A DNA stretch of 64,000 nt. It comes from Cryptomeria japonica (Eukaryota; Streptophyta; Pinopsida; Cupressales; Cupressaceae). Below the pieces are notes generated by a model, which searched no databases, had not been told where the DNA came from, and saw nothing but the letters and a program-made list of their open reading frames with translations. The stretch is from NCBI RefSeq assembly GCF_030272615.1, contig NC_081407.1:266051574-266115573 (forward strand), in the 5' to 3' direction. Position numbers and translations under genes: made by a program. Below, one piece after another: positions 12,375 to 24,655 of the stretch (position 1 is the first letter of the stretch; each line of letters opens with the position of its first letter).

Positions 12375-13460
12375 TGAATTCTGGTAGTCTCAAACATCTG
12401 CTTGGTGTGGCACTTGAGGATCTTCATCAAGCCCAAGTTGAGGTCTAACAAATAAAAGCAAACCTTAAGGATGCTGAGAACTTTATCAAATCTTTGAAAG
12501 ATCAGTTGAAAAAGTCAAGAGAGAAGAGAAAGGAACTTGTTGATAAGCTAAAGGAGAAAGAAAGCCAAAGCATTGATGACCAAGTCCTGAAGGAAAATAC
12601 AGAGGAGTGTGAGAAGCTTGCTAGAGATAATGCAGTTTAGAAGAATGAGATGGAATCTATAGTGATGAGATTAAAAAAAAGATTGAGGAAAGGAAGAAGA
12701 ATGAGGAGAATCTTTATCAGTTATTGAAAGACAAATTTGATGAATGTTGCAGACTTGATTGTGAGAATGACCAATTGAAGCTTGACCTGCAAGATTCTAG
12801 ACAACATGAGGATGATCTTGAAAGGCAGATCATTCTTAATAGATATGATCTTGAAGTTGCAAATGAGTACAAGGAGAAGTTTAGAATCATCTCAGCCAAG
12901 CTTAATGAGATGCTTGAAAGCCAGAAGAATGATAATGACACAAGAGGTCTTAGATTTGAGAAAGGTGAAAGCTCCGGATTTGGTCAAGGCAATAGAAAAT
13001 CAACACATTAGAAGAACAATTCAAGAAGGCCTTCGGTAAGGCAACCTAATGCTCAAAAGTTCAATGGTAACTATTTTGTTTGTGATAAATTTGGTCACAT
13101 GTCTAGTCAATGTAGAAATAGAATGAATCAAAATGGTCCATCTTTCTCCGGTCAATGTTTCAAATGCAATAAGTATGGTCATAAGTCAAATGAATACAGA
13201 AGTGTGATGAACAATGTTCAAAATAGAAGAAATGTTAGATGCTATGCATGTGGTAGGTTTGGACATGTTTCTAATTAGTGTTGATCAAGAGGAAATCAAA
13301 TGAATTTCAAGCCTATACAAGGAAATGTTGTTTACTATGCTTGAAACAAATTTGGTCACAATGCAAGATATTGTAGAAGAAGAAAGGTGAATAGGAAGGG
13401 TCTGGAAGACAAGAACAAGAATGTGAAGGCAAATGAGAAAGTAAAAGAGAAAGTTGATGA
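12375..13460 (+). pseudogene. Element B gag-like protein: coiled coil plus four CCHC zinc knuckles
   Basis: The first part (about 12375-13010) encodes a long Lys/Glu/Leu-rich coiled coil with two in-frame stops and a frame shift near 12640-12720. It is followed by a Ser/Gly/Asn-rich linker. Four zinc-knuckle units follow at about 13078-13120, 13159-13200, 13237-13284 and 13330-13380. Each keeps the C-x2-C-x4-H-x4-C spacing but has lost a residue: for example the second ends in Tyr instead of Cys, the third has a stop before the last Cys, and in the fourth a stop replaces the second Cys. A basic Lys-rich tail follows. This is the layout of a retroelement nucleocapsid. It has no link to a functional host gene. 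Confidence 0.75.
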
Positions 13461-16400
13461 GATTAGAGATCAGATGAAGAAGACGTGGATTAAGAAGAGT
13501 GATTCAAAAGCAGGAAGTGGGTCCACACCGGATTTTGGTGTTGGAATTACATATGGTAACTAAGCTAAGACATCTGGCCTTGGGGAAGTTATACCTAATT
13601 CCGATAGGTTGTAGAAGTTGTATTTGATGATTGCAGATGTTTTTGAAGGAGATCCAAAAATGTATGAGTAGATTTGAGGGTTCGTAGAAGATTTTTGTGT
13701 GATACAAAGTATCTTGAAGTATTAGGATAGAGTGCATTTATTACAATGAAAATTTAGGTATGCAAAAGATAAAAAACAATTTAATCATTTCATTTCTCAC
13801 TTTGCATTCAAAGAGGAGAAGAGAGCTCTCCAAGATTAATTTTTAAAGAATGAAGCATGAAAGAATATTTCTCAGGTGATTCGACAAGATACCCTAATCC
13901 TGTGGACAAGGTATTTCTCAGTGAAACTTTTTCAAGTTTGAACTTTAAAATTTCATAAATGACTGCCTTTGGAATTTCAACCCTACTAGTCGTTGACATC
14001 ATTGAAAGGGCTCGAACAGACTTTAAAAAGAACCCATTCATTTCCATGGAGGACAATTTGAAGAGCGCATTCTCATCCATTCCACACAATGTTTTTCATA
14101 TTGGGGATGTTAGGGTTTACACACATTGCAATATTGAGGAACTTGGAAGCACACAAATATTAAATTTATACACTAGGAAAATAGTAGATGAGGTTGGTAA
14201 CCTGAAACCTAAATTCAAATTTGTGGAGGATAAGGGTTTTGCTCAGTTTGTTAGATTTCTAGTGTTTGATGAACCTGAATGGGTCTGGTATGTATTGATT
14301 AGATTGCATGATAAATTCATGTGTCTGAATAAACCATTCAAGATCACAAAGATTCCATTAGGGTTGTTACTAGTTTATGTTCATCTGGAGAGTTGCCTTC
14401 ATTGAAGGCTATGAAGAACGAGATTTTTAAAAATGCAATCAAATCAAAATTTGATCGAAGAGAAATGACTATAAATGATATCTTGGAATATGATGTCAAA
14501 TTCGCTTCAATGGTGGTTGGGTATAAGGTTTACTATTCCAACAGGGAGAATTATGTTTCTAGAAGAATGATCTATGTAGCATATGAGATGGTCAAAGAAA
14601 ACAAGAAGTATGACTTGTGTGAACTAATCCAAAGTGAGCTAATAAAGAACTTGAAGAAGATCAAAGAAAACAAGAAACATCCATTGAAGTATTGAACTCT
14701 AATCATGTGCCTATTTTTCTACTTCATGAGTGAAGTTCCGGGAGTTGGACAAGTTCAATGGGATTTTGACAGACCTGTGGGAGTACATATCTGAGAGTAC
14801 TTGTATAACTCTAGTGATTAAAAGGTCCAAAATAAAAATATTTGGGGTTACTTTAAGAATTTTTAGAGGAAAATGCATGAGAGGGAAAGGATTCCTAAGA
14901 CAATAGTGGAGAAATATCAAGATACAATTTGTTTCATGGTTGATATGGATCATTACTTGATGCAGGTTGTTGAGCTCTGGGTTGTATGGATCATTCCCAT
15001 GGGGTATGAGGTTGATGAATAGATTTTGGAACTATATGCACAACACTTATCAAGCAATCCAACAAATCCATCAGAGGAAAGGTTTGGAACCTATGTAGAG
15101 AAGAGCTTAAAACTGCACCAGCAATTTAAAAGGCCATAAATCCAGAAGAAGGTAAGAAAGGAATTTTAAGCTTATGTGGAGAGTATAGGGTTTTCTAAGG
15201 AGGCAATCCAGAAGGAAAGAGAGAGGAACATCCTCTCTAAAGAGAAGACTATTAAGAAGGCCAAACCATAAGTTGTTGCACCTAGTCCTAAGAAAACAAG
15301 AAGCACTACTCCCTTCTCCAGTCATGCAAAACCATCCAAATCTTCAGTCAAGTCATCTGGTGGTGGTGAAAAGAGAAAGAAGACAATAAGATTTGTCACT
15401 ATGGATAATGAAGAGATAGAGTTAGATGAAGTTGTTAAGGAGGTAAAGAAAAAAGTAGCTAAGGCCTCTAAAGTTGCAAAGGAGAAACCATCTAGAGGAG
15501 AAAAGCCAAGTAAGAAATCAAAATCATCTGGAATTGATGGGGTTATAAAGCAAGGAAAATTTACTGTTAAACTTCCTATAACAATAGATGAGATTGTGAA
15601 TGAGGCTATGAAGAATGGGAATTTGAAACCATTGTCAGAATGGTATGACAATTTTGATGAGAATGGTAAAAGGACTATAGAAGAAGCTATTGTTGAATAT
15701 TTAAATGTATATAATAAATATTTAATAGAATTAATGTCTGAAATACCCAAGAGTCTCTATGATGTATTGGATATGAGGAGAGTAACTACAAAAGCATAAG
15801 AAGAGAGATTTAGAGAATATGTGTTAGTTAATTTATGCTTCATGAATCAAAGGAGGAAATTGCAAGAATCCTTAAGTTAGTCAAGAATGAATTTCAGAGG
15901 AAAAATAGAGTAAATAATTTAATGATAGGAAAAATAGATGAAGTTGTAAAATATACTGAGAAAATTTTGAGAAATGAAGTTATTCCTAAGAAAACTCAGG
16001 ATGATCCGGAAATTGAGCAAACAAAGGATGATACTTCTATTCTAGAAGGGCAAACAATTGATCAAATAAAGGTGAATTATCTGGAAGGTGTTGGAGATGA
16101 GAATGCAGTTGATAAAGGTCAAGGAGAAGCAGGTAATGATAATGAGGTTGAGGATGCTCAGAATCCTCTGGTTGACATTGTTAATTTTATTGAGAGAACT
16201 GGAAGGATGCAGTCCTAACTAAGGCTTAGGTAGAGAAGGAAGCAGAAAAGGAGAAGGTAGAAGTTACAGTTTAATTTGAAACTAAAGCAAGAGACATTGC
16301 AGGGGAAGTGAAGGGCAAGAAAGTTATTGATGGTCCAAAATTTATACAATCCCCAATCAACCTTGCCTCTATGTCCCCCATCCAGAAGATTCAATTAGCA

Positions 16401-16864
16401 TCTTTTGGTCAAGCTAATGCTAGTGAAGATCCCCTAGAGTCTCACACTAAAGACAATGAGTTGCTTACCCTAGCATCTAATGTTCTATAAAAACTTAAGC
16501 CCATATTTCAAAAGATCACTTCAGACACCCCATTTAGATAATTGAAAAAAATGATCAATTTAGTGGACACTCACTTTGAATCATTTGAGAAATTTGTCGA
16601 GGTGAAGGTTTGAAATGTGTTCAATGCAAAAAGGCTCCGAATGTTGAAGAGGATGATTGTTGATGACAAAGCCTCATTAGATGCTTGTGTGAAGAGTGTT
16701 CAGGATGCATTATTTGAAGGAGGTTAAACATCTACAAATCATGCCTATCTCTTTCAAAATTTACTAAATATATTGAGGAGAAGTCCAAGGAGCATGAGGA
16801 TGAAATAGCCCAAGTATCTCAGTCATTTCATCCACTGACAGTTTCTGTGAGTAGTCATGAAGAT
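13461..16864 (+). pseudogene. Element B second coding region, unidentified lysine-rich protein
   Basis: A degenerate reading frame with many stops and shifts occupies the place where pol would be. The best-preserved blocks are 13959-14405, 14393-14695, 15401-15799, 15835-16218 and 16308-16490. I do not recognise a catalytic motif. The 15401-15799 block is strongly basic at first (Lys/Ser/Pro-rich, resembling a nuclear-localisation or nucleic-acid-binding segment). The next block is acidic, with predicted helices. Similar unassigned ORFs occur in plant pol-less LTR elements; the function is unknown. The frame is interrupted by element A at 16870 and its end lies at 24656-24960. Confidence 0.6.
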
Positions 16865-17041
16865 AAAGTTGTTAGTCCTAACCAGTCCTAAGAGGGGAGG
16901 GGTGAATCAACACTTGATCAAATTTTCACAATTAAACTTTTAACTTAAATCTTCATTCATCTAGTATCCAACAATATAATTAATCACTAAAGTAAAATAT
17001 GCAAGCATGAAAAGTTGACAGTGACACTAAGAATTTATCTC

Positions 17042-17068
17042 GTGGAAACCCAAATGGGAGAAAACCAC
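17042..17068. promoter_or_regulatory. Conserved copia LTR hairpin, element A copy
   Basis: GTGG, AAA, CCC, AAAT, GGG, AGAAAA, CCAC: two nested stems separated by A-rich internal loops. The same architecture recurs in the LTRs of element E and in the LTR at 63347, although the rest of those LTRs differs. The copy in the other A LTR (about 23158-23184) is eroded. Confidence 0.6.
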
Positions 17069-17162
17069 AGTGTGAGTAGGAACTCACAAAATTTGTACTC
17101 TTCTGAAGTAGGCATGGTGAGGAGCCATCCCTGTTAGGAGATTACAAAGACACTGTTAGGTG

Positions 17163-17320
17163 CCACCCGGTTAAGGGATTTCGTTCAAGGTTGATTAGTG
17201 CCTTTACGGGCTATTAAAGGTAGCTTGGTTAAAGGACTTAAGAACATCAATTAAGATGTCACCCGGTTAAGGGATTTTATAAAAGGGACCTATTAAAGTC
17301 CACCCGGTTAAGGGATTTAT
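17163..17320 (+). repeat. Interspersed CACCCGGTTAAGGGATT repeats in the A LTR
   Basis: Three near-identical 17-bp copies at about 17163, 17259 and 17300, with a weaker GGTTAAAGGACTT version near 17228, lie within 160 bp. In the partner LTR (about 23278-23430) they have drifted to CACTCGATTAAGGGATT and CACCTGATTAAGGGATT. The CCGG-to-TCGA/CTGA changes are what deamination at methylated CpG or CHG sites would give. Confidence 0.75.
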
Positions 17321-18537
17321 GTTGCAGTTCTTAGAAAGCAATAGATGGATGATATGCTGAATTAGCTACTGATAGCTTGATCAGATCTCAATATGCATTA
17401 CACTCAATCTACACTAGTTGTGCCTTCTCTACACAACACCAGTTTTATTCTTACACCTTCAGCTCTTCACTCAGTCAGTCACCTATGCCTCGGCACTGCA
17501 CTCTGCTGATCCTCTGACCTTTGGCTCTGCACTCTGTCGGTTCTTTGTTCGTCGGCTCTGCACTCTACCAGTTCTCTATCTCTCAACTCTGCAATTAGTC
17601 GATCTACCTCAAACACACTCTACTCTGCTAAACCCTCTTAGCACTTCCTCTCTCTCTTCTCTTCACTTTGGATTGCCTTCAACAAGATCTTCTTGTTGCA
17701 AATTTCACGATCAAAACTTTCTAAATGAACTCAAGAACACTTTATACATTTTTTGCTGACACTTTCAGGCGTTCCCTCAATCAAAGCAATCATGGATTTC
17801 AGAAGATTTCAAATTCAAAATATCCCACTCTTTCTCTATGTGCCTTAGAATAATTTTGCCAAGTGTTCAACAAATTCTACCACCGCATCTCCCAAAGATA
17901 GTAACTTTTGGGTCATGTTTAGTCAATTAAGTGCGAACCAAAAAATATGTAGGTAATCATGCTTGACTGCATGATAACTGAAGTTGACCTTACCAACAAG
18001 TGATTTAGCATAGACACAAGCTCACCAACTCATCTTTTACCATCGGAACTGAATAACCGATCACCGCTCTAAAATTTATGGTGATCACCTATCTTCCTTC
18101 TGTTATACCGATGTACTGGTATGCCACTGCACTTCTATATTACCAATTCATCCTTTGATTGCCAGTTTGTTATGTTAGCATCAAGTCTCTTCCCTTGTTT
18201 TCCAATGAGATTCTAGTTTGCATACATCTTCAAGTTTTCTTGCCTGAGTCACCTTTTGTGATTTCATCATCATCACAGTGACCGGTCTTCCTGAATGATA
18301 GATCGATTAGCTTAGTCTATCTTTCCTTGAGTTGATTGAACCTTTGATTATTCATTATCAATGTTGTTTCCATGTGTTTGTAAGTCATCACTTTTTCTTA
18401 CTGAAAAAACACCACTCTACCTATACCACTTCACCGGTTAGTGTCTTCACCGATAAGTGTTGGACATCAATGACAAATCTTAGCACATATACCAGTTCTT
18501 TGGATTGACCGATTTTGTCAATGCCAACAATCCAACA

Positions 18538-18558
18538 ATCTCCCCATTTGGCATTGAT
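18538..18558 (-). other. Element A polypurine tract
   Basis: Read on the minus strand, AATGCCAAATGGGGAGAT directly precedes the 3' LTR start TGTTGG. This is the standard copia plus-strand primer layout. Confidence 0.85.
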
Positions 18559-18979
18559 GGAAAACACTTCTGAATCTGGCTAATTAGTTGCATGTTCTTT
18601 TACTTCATTCATTTTTGTATCAGTCCAATCATTACTTATGTCCTAAGTAATGAATATCTCCCCTATCACTGGTAATACTCTGATGCAGCAACTTTAGCTC
18701 AATCACTACTTACCAATGCTCAAGCACTCTAATCATATCTCGCCCTTTGACAACAATGCCAAAGAGTCCTTTCCATACACTTACAAGACTGCTCCCCCTA
18801 ACCGGAGTAGTCCACACTCATCAATCTAGTCTCTTTACAAAAAAAAACTTGAAAATCATACCAGATTGATGTAGAGCCATGTTTTCTTACTTGACTAAAT
18901 GGAGGGGCATAACCCCCAACTTACCTCTGAGATAGTCAAAGGTGTCCTTCTGTAGTGGCTTGGTGAAGATATCAACCAC

Positions 18980-20373
18980 CTACTCTTTTTTTGGTATGTA
19001 CTCCAACATCACTTCTTTTTCTTGAAATTGTTCCCTTAGATAGTGATATTTGATGGCTATATGCTTCATTCTGGAGGGCATCATCGGGTTCTTGGATATG
19101 TCAATGACATTGGTGTTGTTACAATGAATCACTACCGGTCCAACCACTTTTTCTTCTATTCCTTCTAGGAGTTGCTTGATCCAAACTATCTTTGTGCAGT
19201 TGATTGCAACAACTACATACTCAACCTCAGCTATGGATTGAGATATGGATTTTTGTTTCTTACTTGTCCAAGATACAATCCCGTCTCCAAGAAAGAATGC
19301 ACCTCCACTAGTTCTCTTTCTGTCATCAATGTCCCCAACCCAATCTGAATCAATGAAGACACTTAAACTTAAGTCTCCCTTATGTGGATACCAGAGACCA
19401 TACTCATCAGTCCCCTTTAGGTATCTGGATATTCTTTTGATTGCCACCATGTGAGTCTCTTTCGAACTTGCAGAAAATGTGGCAACCAAGTCAACAATTT
19501 GTGCTATGTCCAGTCTGCTATGGACTGCATACTGCAACTTATCGCTCATGGACCGGTAAAGTGTCTCATTCACTTCTTCAGCCTCATCATATTTAGATAG
19601 CTTGCAACCTGTAACCATCGGAGTTCCAATAGGTTTGCAATCTTCCATTCCAAAAGTTTTCAGAATTTCCCTTATGTACTTAGTATGGCTGATGAAGATG
19701 CCATTCTTTAGTTGAGAAACTTGTAGGCCAATAAAACACTTTATCTCACCAATCATGGAAATCTCAAATTCTTGCTTCATTTGTTCTACAAAGATTCTAC
19801 TCATCTCATCATCTCCCCCAAAGATGATGCCATCTACAAAGATCTCAACAATTAGGTGTTTTCCTTCAGCTCCACTCTTTAGATATAGGTTACTGTTATC
19901 ACTAGTTCTTTTGAACCCTATGCTTAGCAGATATGAGTGTAACCTCTCATACCAAGATCTCGGTGCTTGTTTCAGCCTATACAGAGCCTTCTGCAACCTG
20001 CATACCATATTCCTTCCATATTTAGATGCAAACCCTTCTGGTTTCTCTATGCATACTTCTTCCTCTAACACCCATTTAAGAATGTCAATTTCACATCCAT
20101 TTGGTAAACTTTAAATTTTTTATAAGCAGCAAAGGCCGGTAAAATTCTGACCCCTTCCAGCCTGGCCACCAGTGTGAAGTCTTCTCCATAGTCCAAACCT
20201 TCTTCTTCAGCATAGCCCTTATAGACCAATCTTGATTTATTTCTTATCACTTTACCGGTTTCATCCATTTTATTTTTGAACACCCACTTGGTGCCTATTA
20301 CATTTCTATTTTCCGGTCTAGGCACTAGAGTCCATGTATCATTTTTTGCAATTTGCTCCAATTCTTCTTCCAT
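18980..20373 (-). pseudogene. Element A reverse transcriptase and RNase H
   Basis: Copia reverse transcriptase runs from 20373 downward with K-W-V-F-K and Q-M-D-V-K blocks, then a frameshift at about 20065-20071 into a 363-residue frame. That frame has the P-E-G-F and L-K-Q-A-P-R-S-W-Y blocks. Its catalytic motif (residues 78-81) reads F-V-D-G instead of Y-V-D-D, so the essential second Asp is lost. RNase H follows, with D-S-D-W-V-G-D, a T-S-G-G block and an A-E-V-E-Y motif near residue 285 where A-E-A-E-Y is usual. The frame ends close to the polypurine tract, as expected. It is the last part of a single copia polyprotein. Confidence 0.92.
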
Positions 20374-20949
20374 GCCTTGACCCAGTAATCATCTTTTAGA
20401 GCCTCATTTGTTGTTTCGGGCTAAAAAATGGAGAGCATACAACCATTCTCTCTTTCTCTTCTTCTGGTTAGAACTTCTATATCCTTATCACCAATGATAT
20501 TTTTTGCAGTCATTATTTCTGACATACTTAGCCAATACCAGTTCACTCATCGGAGCTTCTTCTATCAGTTGTGCAGGTTCTACTTCACATGATTCTTCAT
20601 TAGCCACTTCAATGGGATATTCTTCAGTAGATTCCACTAGTACATTGTACTCAAACCCTTTATAGTCCTCTAGTTCACTCTTACTGTCATTTTCATTTTT
20701 CTTAGAGTACTCATCTACTCTGACATTTACACTTTCCACAATCTTACAGCTCCTTTTGTTTAAACATTGGTACGCCTTGCTCTTTGTTGAGTAACCTAAG
20801 AAGGTTACTTCATCACTCTTGGGATCAAATTTTCCAGTGTACTCATCCCTCTTGATATAGCACCTACTTCCAAATACTTTGAAATAACAAACATTAGGTG
20901 AGTATCCACTCCATAATTCATAGGGAGTTTTATTTGTCCCTTTCTTTAC
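20374..20949 (-). pseudogene. Element A integrase-to-RT linker, acidic
   Basis: A degraded acidic, Ser/Glu-rich stretch (best frame 20488-20739) joins the integrase to the reverse transcriptase. Copia polyproteins have a variable linker here. The part near 20760-20940 still resembles the conserved integrase C-terminal region (a K-Y-D-P-K-S-D-E-V-type arrangement seen through frame breaks). Confidence 0.65.
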
Positions 20950-22443
20950 CTATATCCGGTTCAAAGTGTATACAACATTTCTTATTGCTTGTCTCCAAAA
21001 TATATGTGGAATGTCCTTTTGTATCATCAAAGTCCTTTCACAATCAATAAGAGTTCTATTTCTTCTTTCAGGAACTCCATTTTGCTGAGGTGTTCTGGGT
21101 GCAGACATTTGCCTCATAATCCCCTGTTCCTTGCAGTAATTCATGAACTCTTGAGAGGTGAACTCTCCTCCTCTATCTGATCTCAGACACTTCAGATTAT
21201 TACCGGTTCCTCTTTCTACTCGAGCCTTAAAAACCTTAAACATATGAAAGGCTTCAAATTTTTCCTTCAAGAATACAACCCACATCATTCTTGAGAAGTC
21301 ATCCACAAACAACATAAAATATCGGTCTCCATAGAAAATCTTGGTTCTCATGGGACCGCATAGGTCTGTATGAACTAAGTCCAACACATTTTCAGATGAA
21401 AAGGTTTTACTGCTGAAACTAGACCCAGTCAACACTCCTAGTTGACACTCTTTGCACATAGCATTTTCAGGTTTCACTATGTCAAGCATATCTCTAACAG
21501 ATTTTGACTTACTGACTTTTGCTATGCTATCACAATTAACATGACACAATCTTTTGTGCCACAACCAACTGTCTTCAACCTTAGCCATTAGACAACTACC
21601 TATGGTGGTGTCTAGATGAAACAAATTGCCTCTTGATTGTTTATCGATGGCAATCAGACTTCTTGATTTGTCATTTATTTTACATATTCTTTCATTGAAT
21701 TCTAACCGGTAACCCTTATTGTTAAGTTGTGCAACACTTAAAAAACTATATTTTATCCCTTCTACCCAATAGACATCATCACAATTTGTCTTATCATTCA
21801 AGGCTATAGACCCCTTACCTTTTACTACACAAGGAGCATCATTTTTGAATTTCACAGTTCCTCCATTGCAATCCTCCATGCTAAGGAATTTGGTTTTGTC
21901 ACTGGTTATGTGGTTAATGCAACCAATGTCGATCACCCATTCTCCATACCGCTTTTTGCTAGAAATCAATGCCATATCTCCTTCCTGTGTGTTTTCCTCC
22001 TTGAATACCACAAATGCAATGCCATCTCCATCAGACCCTTCTGATTCTTCATCAGTGACTCTTGCAAGATAACACTCCTTCTTTCTCTTGTCCCTGTAGC
22101 CTCTGAAATTATCCTTCCTGTCTCTATCATTGTTAGTACATCTTGAAGCAATATGGAATACCTTATTATAGGAGAAGCACTTTAAGGGTAATTTACCTTT
22201 GTACTTCCTTTTTCCTCTTGGCAATCTTCTTGCCAATAGAGCTTCAATTTCATCTTTCTCCCATTCCTCAGATAACAGATTGTCACTTTCATGGGAATGA
22301 CCGGTTTTGGTAGTAGAACTACTTCCAGTTTCTTTCCTTCTCCTTGTTGGCACATGCATCATGGAGGCTTTGAAAGCAACATCAATCTTTGGTACACTAT
22401 TGTCGTAATTTCTCAATTCAAAAGCACTCAACTTACCAATCAA
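20950..22443 (-). pseudogene. Element A gag C-terminus, protease and integrase
   Basis: One 497-residue open frame. The zinc knuckle near residues 88-102 keeps C, H and C but has Tyr for the second Cys. The protease motif near residue 170 reads W-V-I-D-I-G where D-S-G or D-T-G is needed. The integrase zinc-binding module is present (L-W-H-K-R-L-C-H, then C-K-E-C). Its catalytic core follows with H-T-D-L-C-G-P, D-D-F-S-R and S-D-R-G-G-E-F, ending P-Q-Q-N-G-V-P-E-R-R-N-R. The D-D-E residues look present, so the protease and zinc knuckle are the clearest lesions. The frame is shifted relative to the gag start at 22486-22737. Confidence 0.92.
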
Positions 22444-22485
22444 TTAGTCAAGAGATACATTTATTGTTCCCAAGGATCTAAGTTC

Positions 22486-22930
22486 CTAGATAGCAGAGAC
22501 CCTTATGGTATATTGTGGTAGCAAGGTTCTCAGAATTTTGCTATATTGCTCTATGTTTTCTCCTTCCTGCATCCTCATCTCATCATATTTTCCTCTTAGG
22601 CTGTCTACTTTTTTTTTTTGGACATGAGGATCTCCCCCATAGATTGTCTTTAGCTTATTCCATATGTGAAAAGTTGTTTTCAAATCTTGAACCTCTGCAA
22701 ATTCATTATCAGAAAGAGTGCTGACAATCAGATCCATACCAACAATATTATCTTGGCTTTGCTTATTTAGTTCTAGAGTGAGATTCCTAAAGGTTCAGTG
22801 TACTCTGTGATTACATGATTCCAGTAATGTTCTCATAGGGATCTTAGATATAGTTTCATTCTTCCACACCATAATGTGTAATTCTTCTTAGAGAACTTAG
22901 GACCCTCCTTACGCATCATCTTGGATCTTT
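22486..22930 (-). pseudogene. Element A gag, N-terminal part
   Basis: The 22486-22737 frame matches the copia gag UBN2-type domain: an L-S-D-N-E-F block, W-N-K-L-K-T-I-Y-G, then a V-D-S-L-R-G-K-Y-D-E-M-R-M-Q-E-G-E block. Stops separate it from the gag remainder and from degraded sequence up to about 22930 near the primer-binding site. Confidence 0.85.
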
Positions 22931-22971
22931 CCTTTAGCTAATTAAGCTTCCTCTGATTCTAAGGACCTGTC

Positions 22972-22983
22972 GCTCTAATACCA
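22972..22983 (-). other. Element A primer-binding site
   Basis: On the minus strand this reads TGGTATTAGAGC, one base from the tRNA-iMet consensus TGGTATCAGAGC, two bases inside the 5' LTR. Confidence 0.88.
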
Positions 22984-22985
22984 AT

Positions 22986-24650
22986 TGTTAGTCCAACCGG
23001 TGCTGAGAGGGGAGGGGTGAATCAACACTTGATCAAATTTTCACAATTAAACTTTTCACTTAAATCTGTGTTCATCTGGTATCCAACAATATACTTAATC
23101 ACTAAAGCAAAATATGCAAGCATGAAAAGTTGACAGTGACACCAAGAAGTTATCTCATGGAAACCCAAATGGGAGAAAACACTGATGTGAGTAGGAACTC
23201 ACGAAATTTGTACTCTTTTGAAGTACGCTCGGTGAGGAGCCATCCCTGTTAGGAGATTACAAACACACTATTAGGTGTCACTCGATTAAGGGATTTTGTT
23301 CAAGGCCGATTAGTTCCTTTACCCTATTCAAATTAGCCCAGTTAAAGGACTTAAGAACATTAATTAAGATGTCACTCGATTAAGGGATTTTACAAAAGGG
23401 ACTTGTTAAAGTCCACCTGATTAAGGGATTTATGTTGTAGTGGTTAGAAAGCAATAGATGGATGATCTGCTAAATTAGCTACTGATAGCTTGATCAAATC
23501 TCAATATGCATTACACTCAATCTACACTAGTTGTGTCTTCTCTGCACAACACTGGTTTTCTTCTTACACCTTCGACTCTTCACTCAGTCAGTCGCCTTTC
23601 CCTCGGCACTGCACTCTGTCGATCCTCTGACCTTCGGCTCTGCACTCTGTCGGTTCTTTGTCCTTCATCTCTACACTCTACCAATTCTTTGTCTCTCGAC
23701 TCTGCACTTAGTCGATCTACCTCAAACACACTCTACTCTGCTAAAACCTCTTAGCACTTCCTCTCTCTCTTCTCTTCACTTTGGATCACCTTCAACAAGA
23801 TCTGCTTGTTGTTAGTTTCACAATAAAAACTTTTTGAATGAACTCAAGAACACTTTATACATTTTCTGCCGACACTTTCAAGCATTCCCTCAGTCAAAGA
23901 AATCATGGATTTTAGAAGATTTCAAATTCAAAAATCTCCCACTCTTTCTTTGTGCGCTTTACAACAATTCCACTAAGTGTTCAACAAATTCTACCACCGC
24001 ATCTCCCAAAGATAGTAACTTCTGGGTCATGTTTATTCAATTAAGTGTGAACCAGAAAATCTGTAGGTAATCATGCTTGACTGCATGATAATTGAAGTTG
24101 ACCTTACCAACAAGTGATTTGGCGTAGACACAAGCTCACCAAATCATCTTTCACCACCACAACTAAATAACCGATCACCGCTCCAAAATTTATGGGGATC
24201 ACCTGTCTTCCTTCTATTATACTAGTGTACCAGTATGCCACTGCACTTCTATATTACTGGTTCATCCCGTGATTGTCGATTTGTCGTGTTAGCATCAAGT
24301 CTCTTCCCTTGTTTTCCAATGAGATTTTGGTTTGCATACATCTTCAAATTTTCTTTCCTGAGTCACCTTTTGTGATTTCATCATCATTAAAGTGACCGAT
24401 CTTCCTGAATGATAGACCGTTGGATTTGTCTATCTTTCCTTGAGCTGATTGAACCTTTGATCATTCGTTACCAATGTTGTTTCCATCTGTTTGTAAGTCA
24501 TCACTTTTTCTTACTGAAAAAACACCACTCTGCCTATGCCACTTCACCAGTTAGTGTCTTCACCAGTAAGTGTTGGACATCAATGACAAATCTTAGCACA
24601 TATACCGGTTCTCTAGATTGATCGGTTTTATCAATGCCAACAATCCAACA
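22986..24650 (-). repeat. Element A 5' LTR
   Basis: A 1,665-bp partner of 16870-18537, with many scattered C-to-T-type differences. Open frames of about 80-95 residues inside it (23506-23815) are Ser/Leu/Cys-rich repeat translations and not genes. Confidence 0.92.
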
Positions 24651-24655
24651 CAAGT

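Larger units (their letters stand above)
16870..18537 (-). repeat. Element A 3' LTR
   Basis: It shares its whole length with 22986-24650 and runs TGTTAGTCC...CAATCCAACA on the plus strand. It carries three copies of a CACCCGGTTAAGGGATT motif, a run of about 35-bp imperfect CTCTGCACTCT repeats (17490-17600) and a GTGG/CCAC hairpin (17042-17068). Clear substitutions between the LTRs show age. Confidence 0.92.
16870..24650 (-). mobile_element. Element A: Ty1/copia retrotransposon, minus strand, nested in B
   Basis: The LTRs at 16870-18537 (3') and 22986-24650 (5') are about 1.67 kb each. The target duplication is AAAGT/CAAGT (16865-16869 and 24651-24655, one mismatch). The primer-binding site and polypurine tract are both on the minus strand. 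The coding order is gag, protease, integrase, reverse transcriptase, RNase H, as in copia. Stops, frameshifts and lost catalytic residues show that it is inactive, but it is the best-preserved pol-bearing element in the window. Confidence 0.93.

Noticed and set aside
17163-17320. CRISPR-like spaced repeats
   Set aside because: Only three short copies, irregular spacing, inside a plant LTR.
17418-17759. 113-residue Ser/Leu/Cys-rich open frame
   Set aside because: Lies in the element A LTR, with a diverged equivalent at 23531-23815 in the partner LTR. It is a translation of CTCTGCACTCT repeats.
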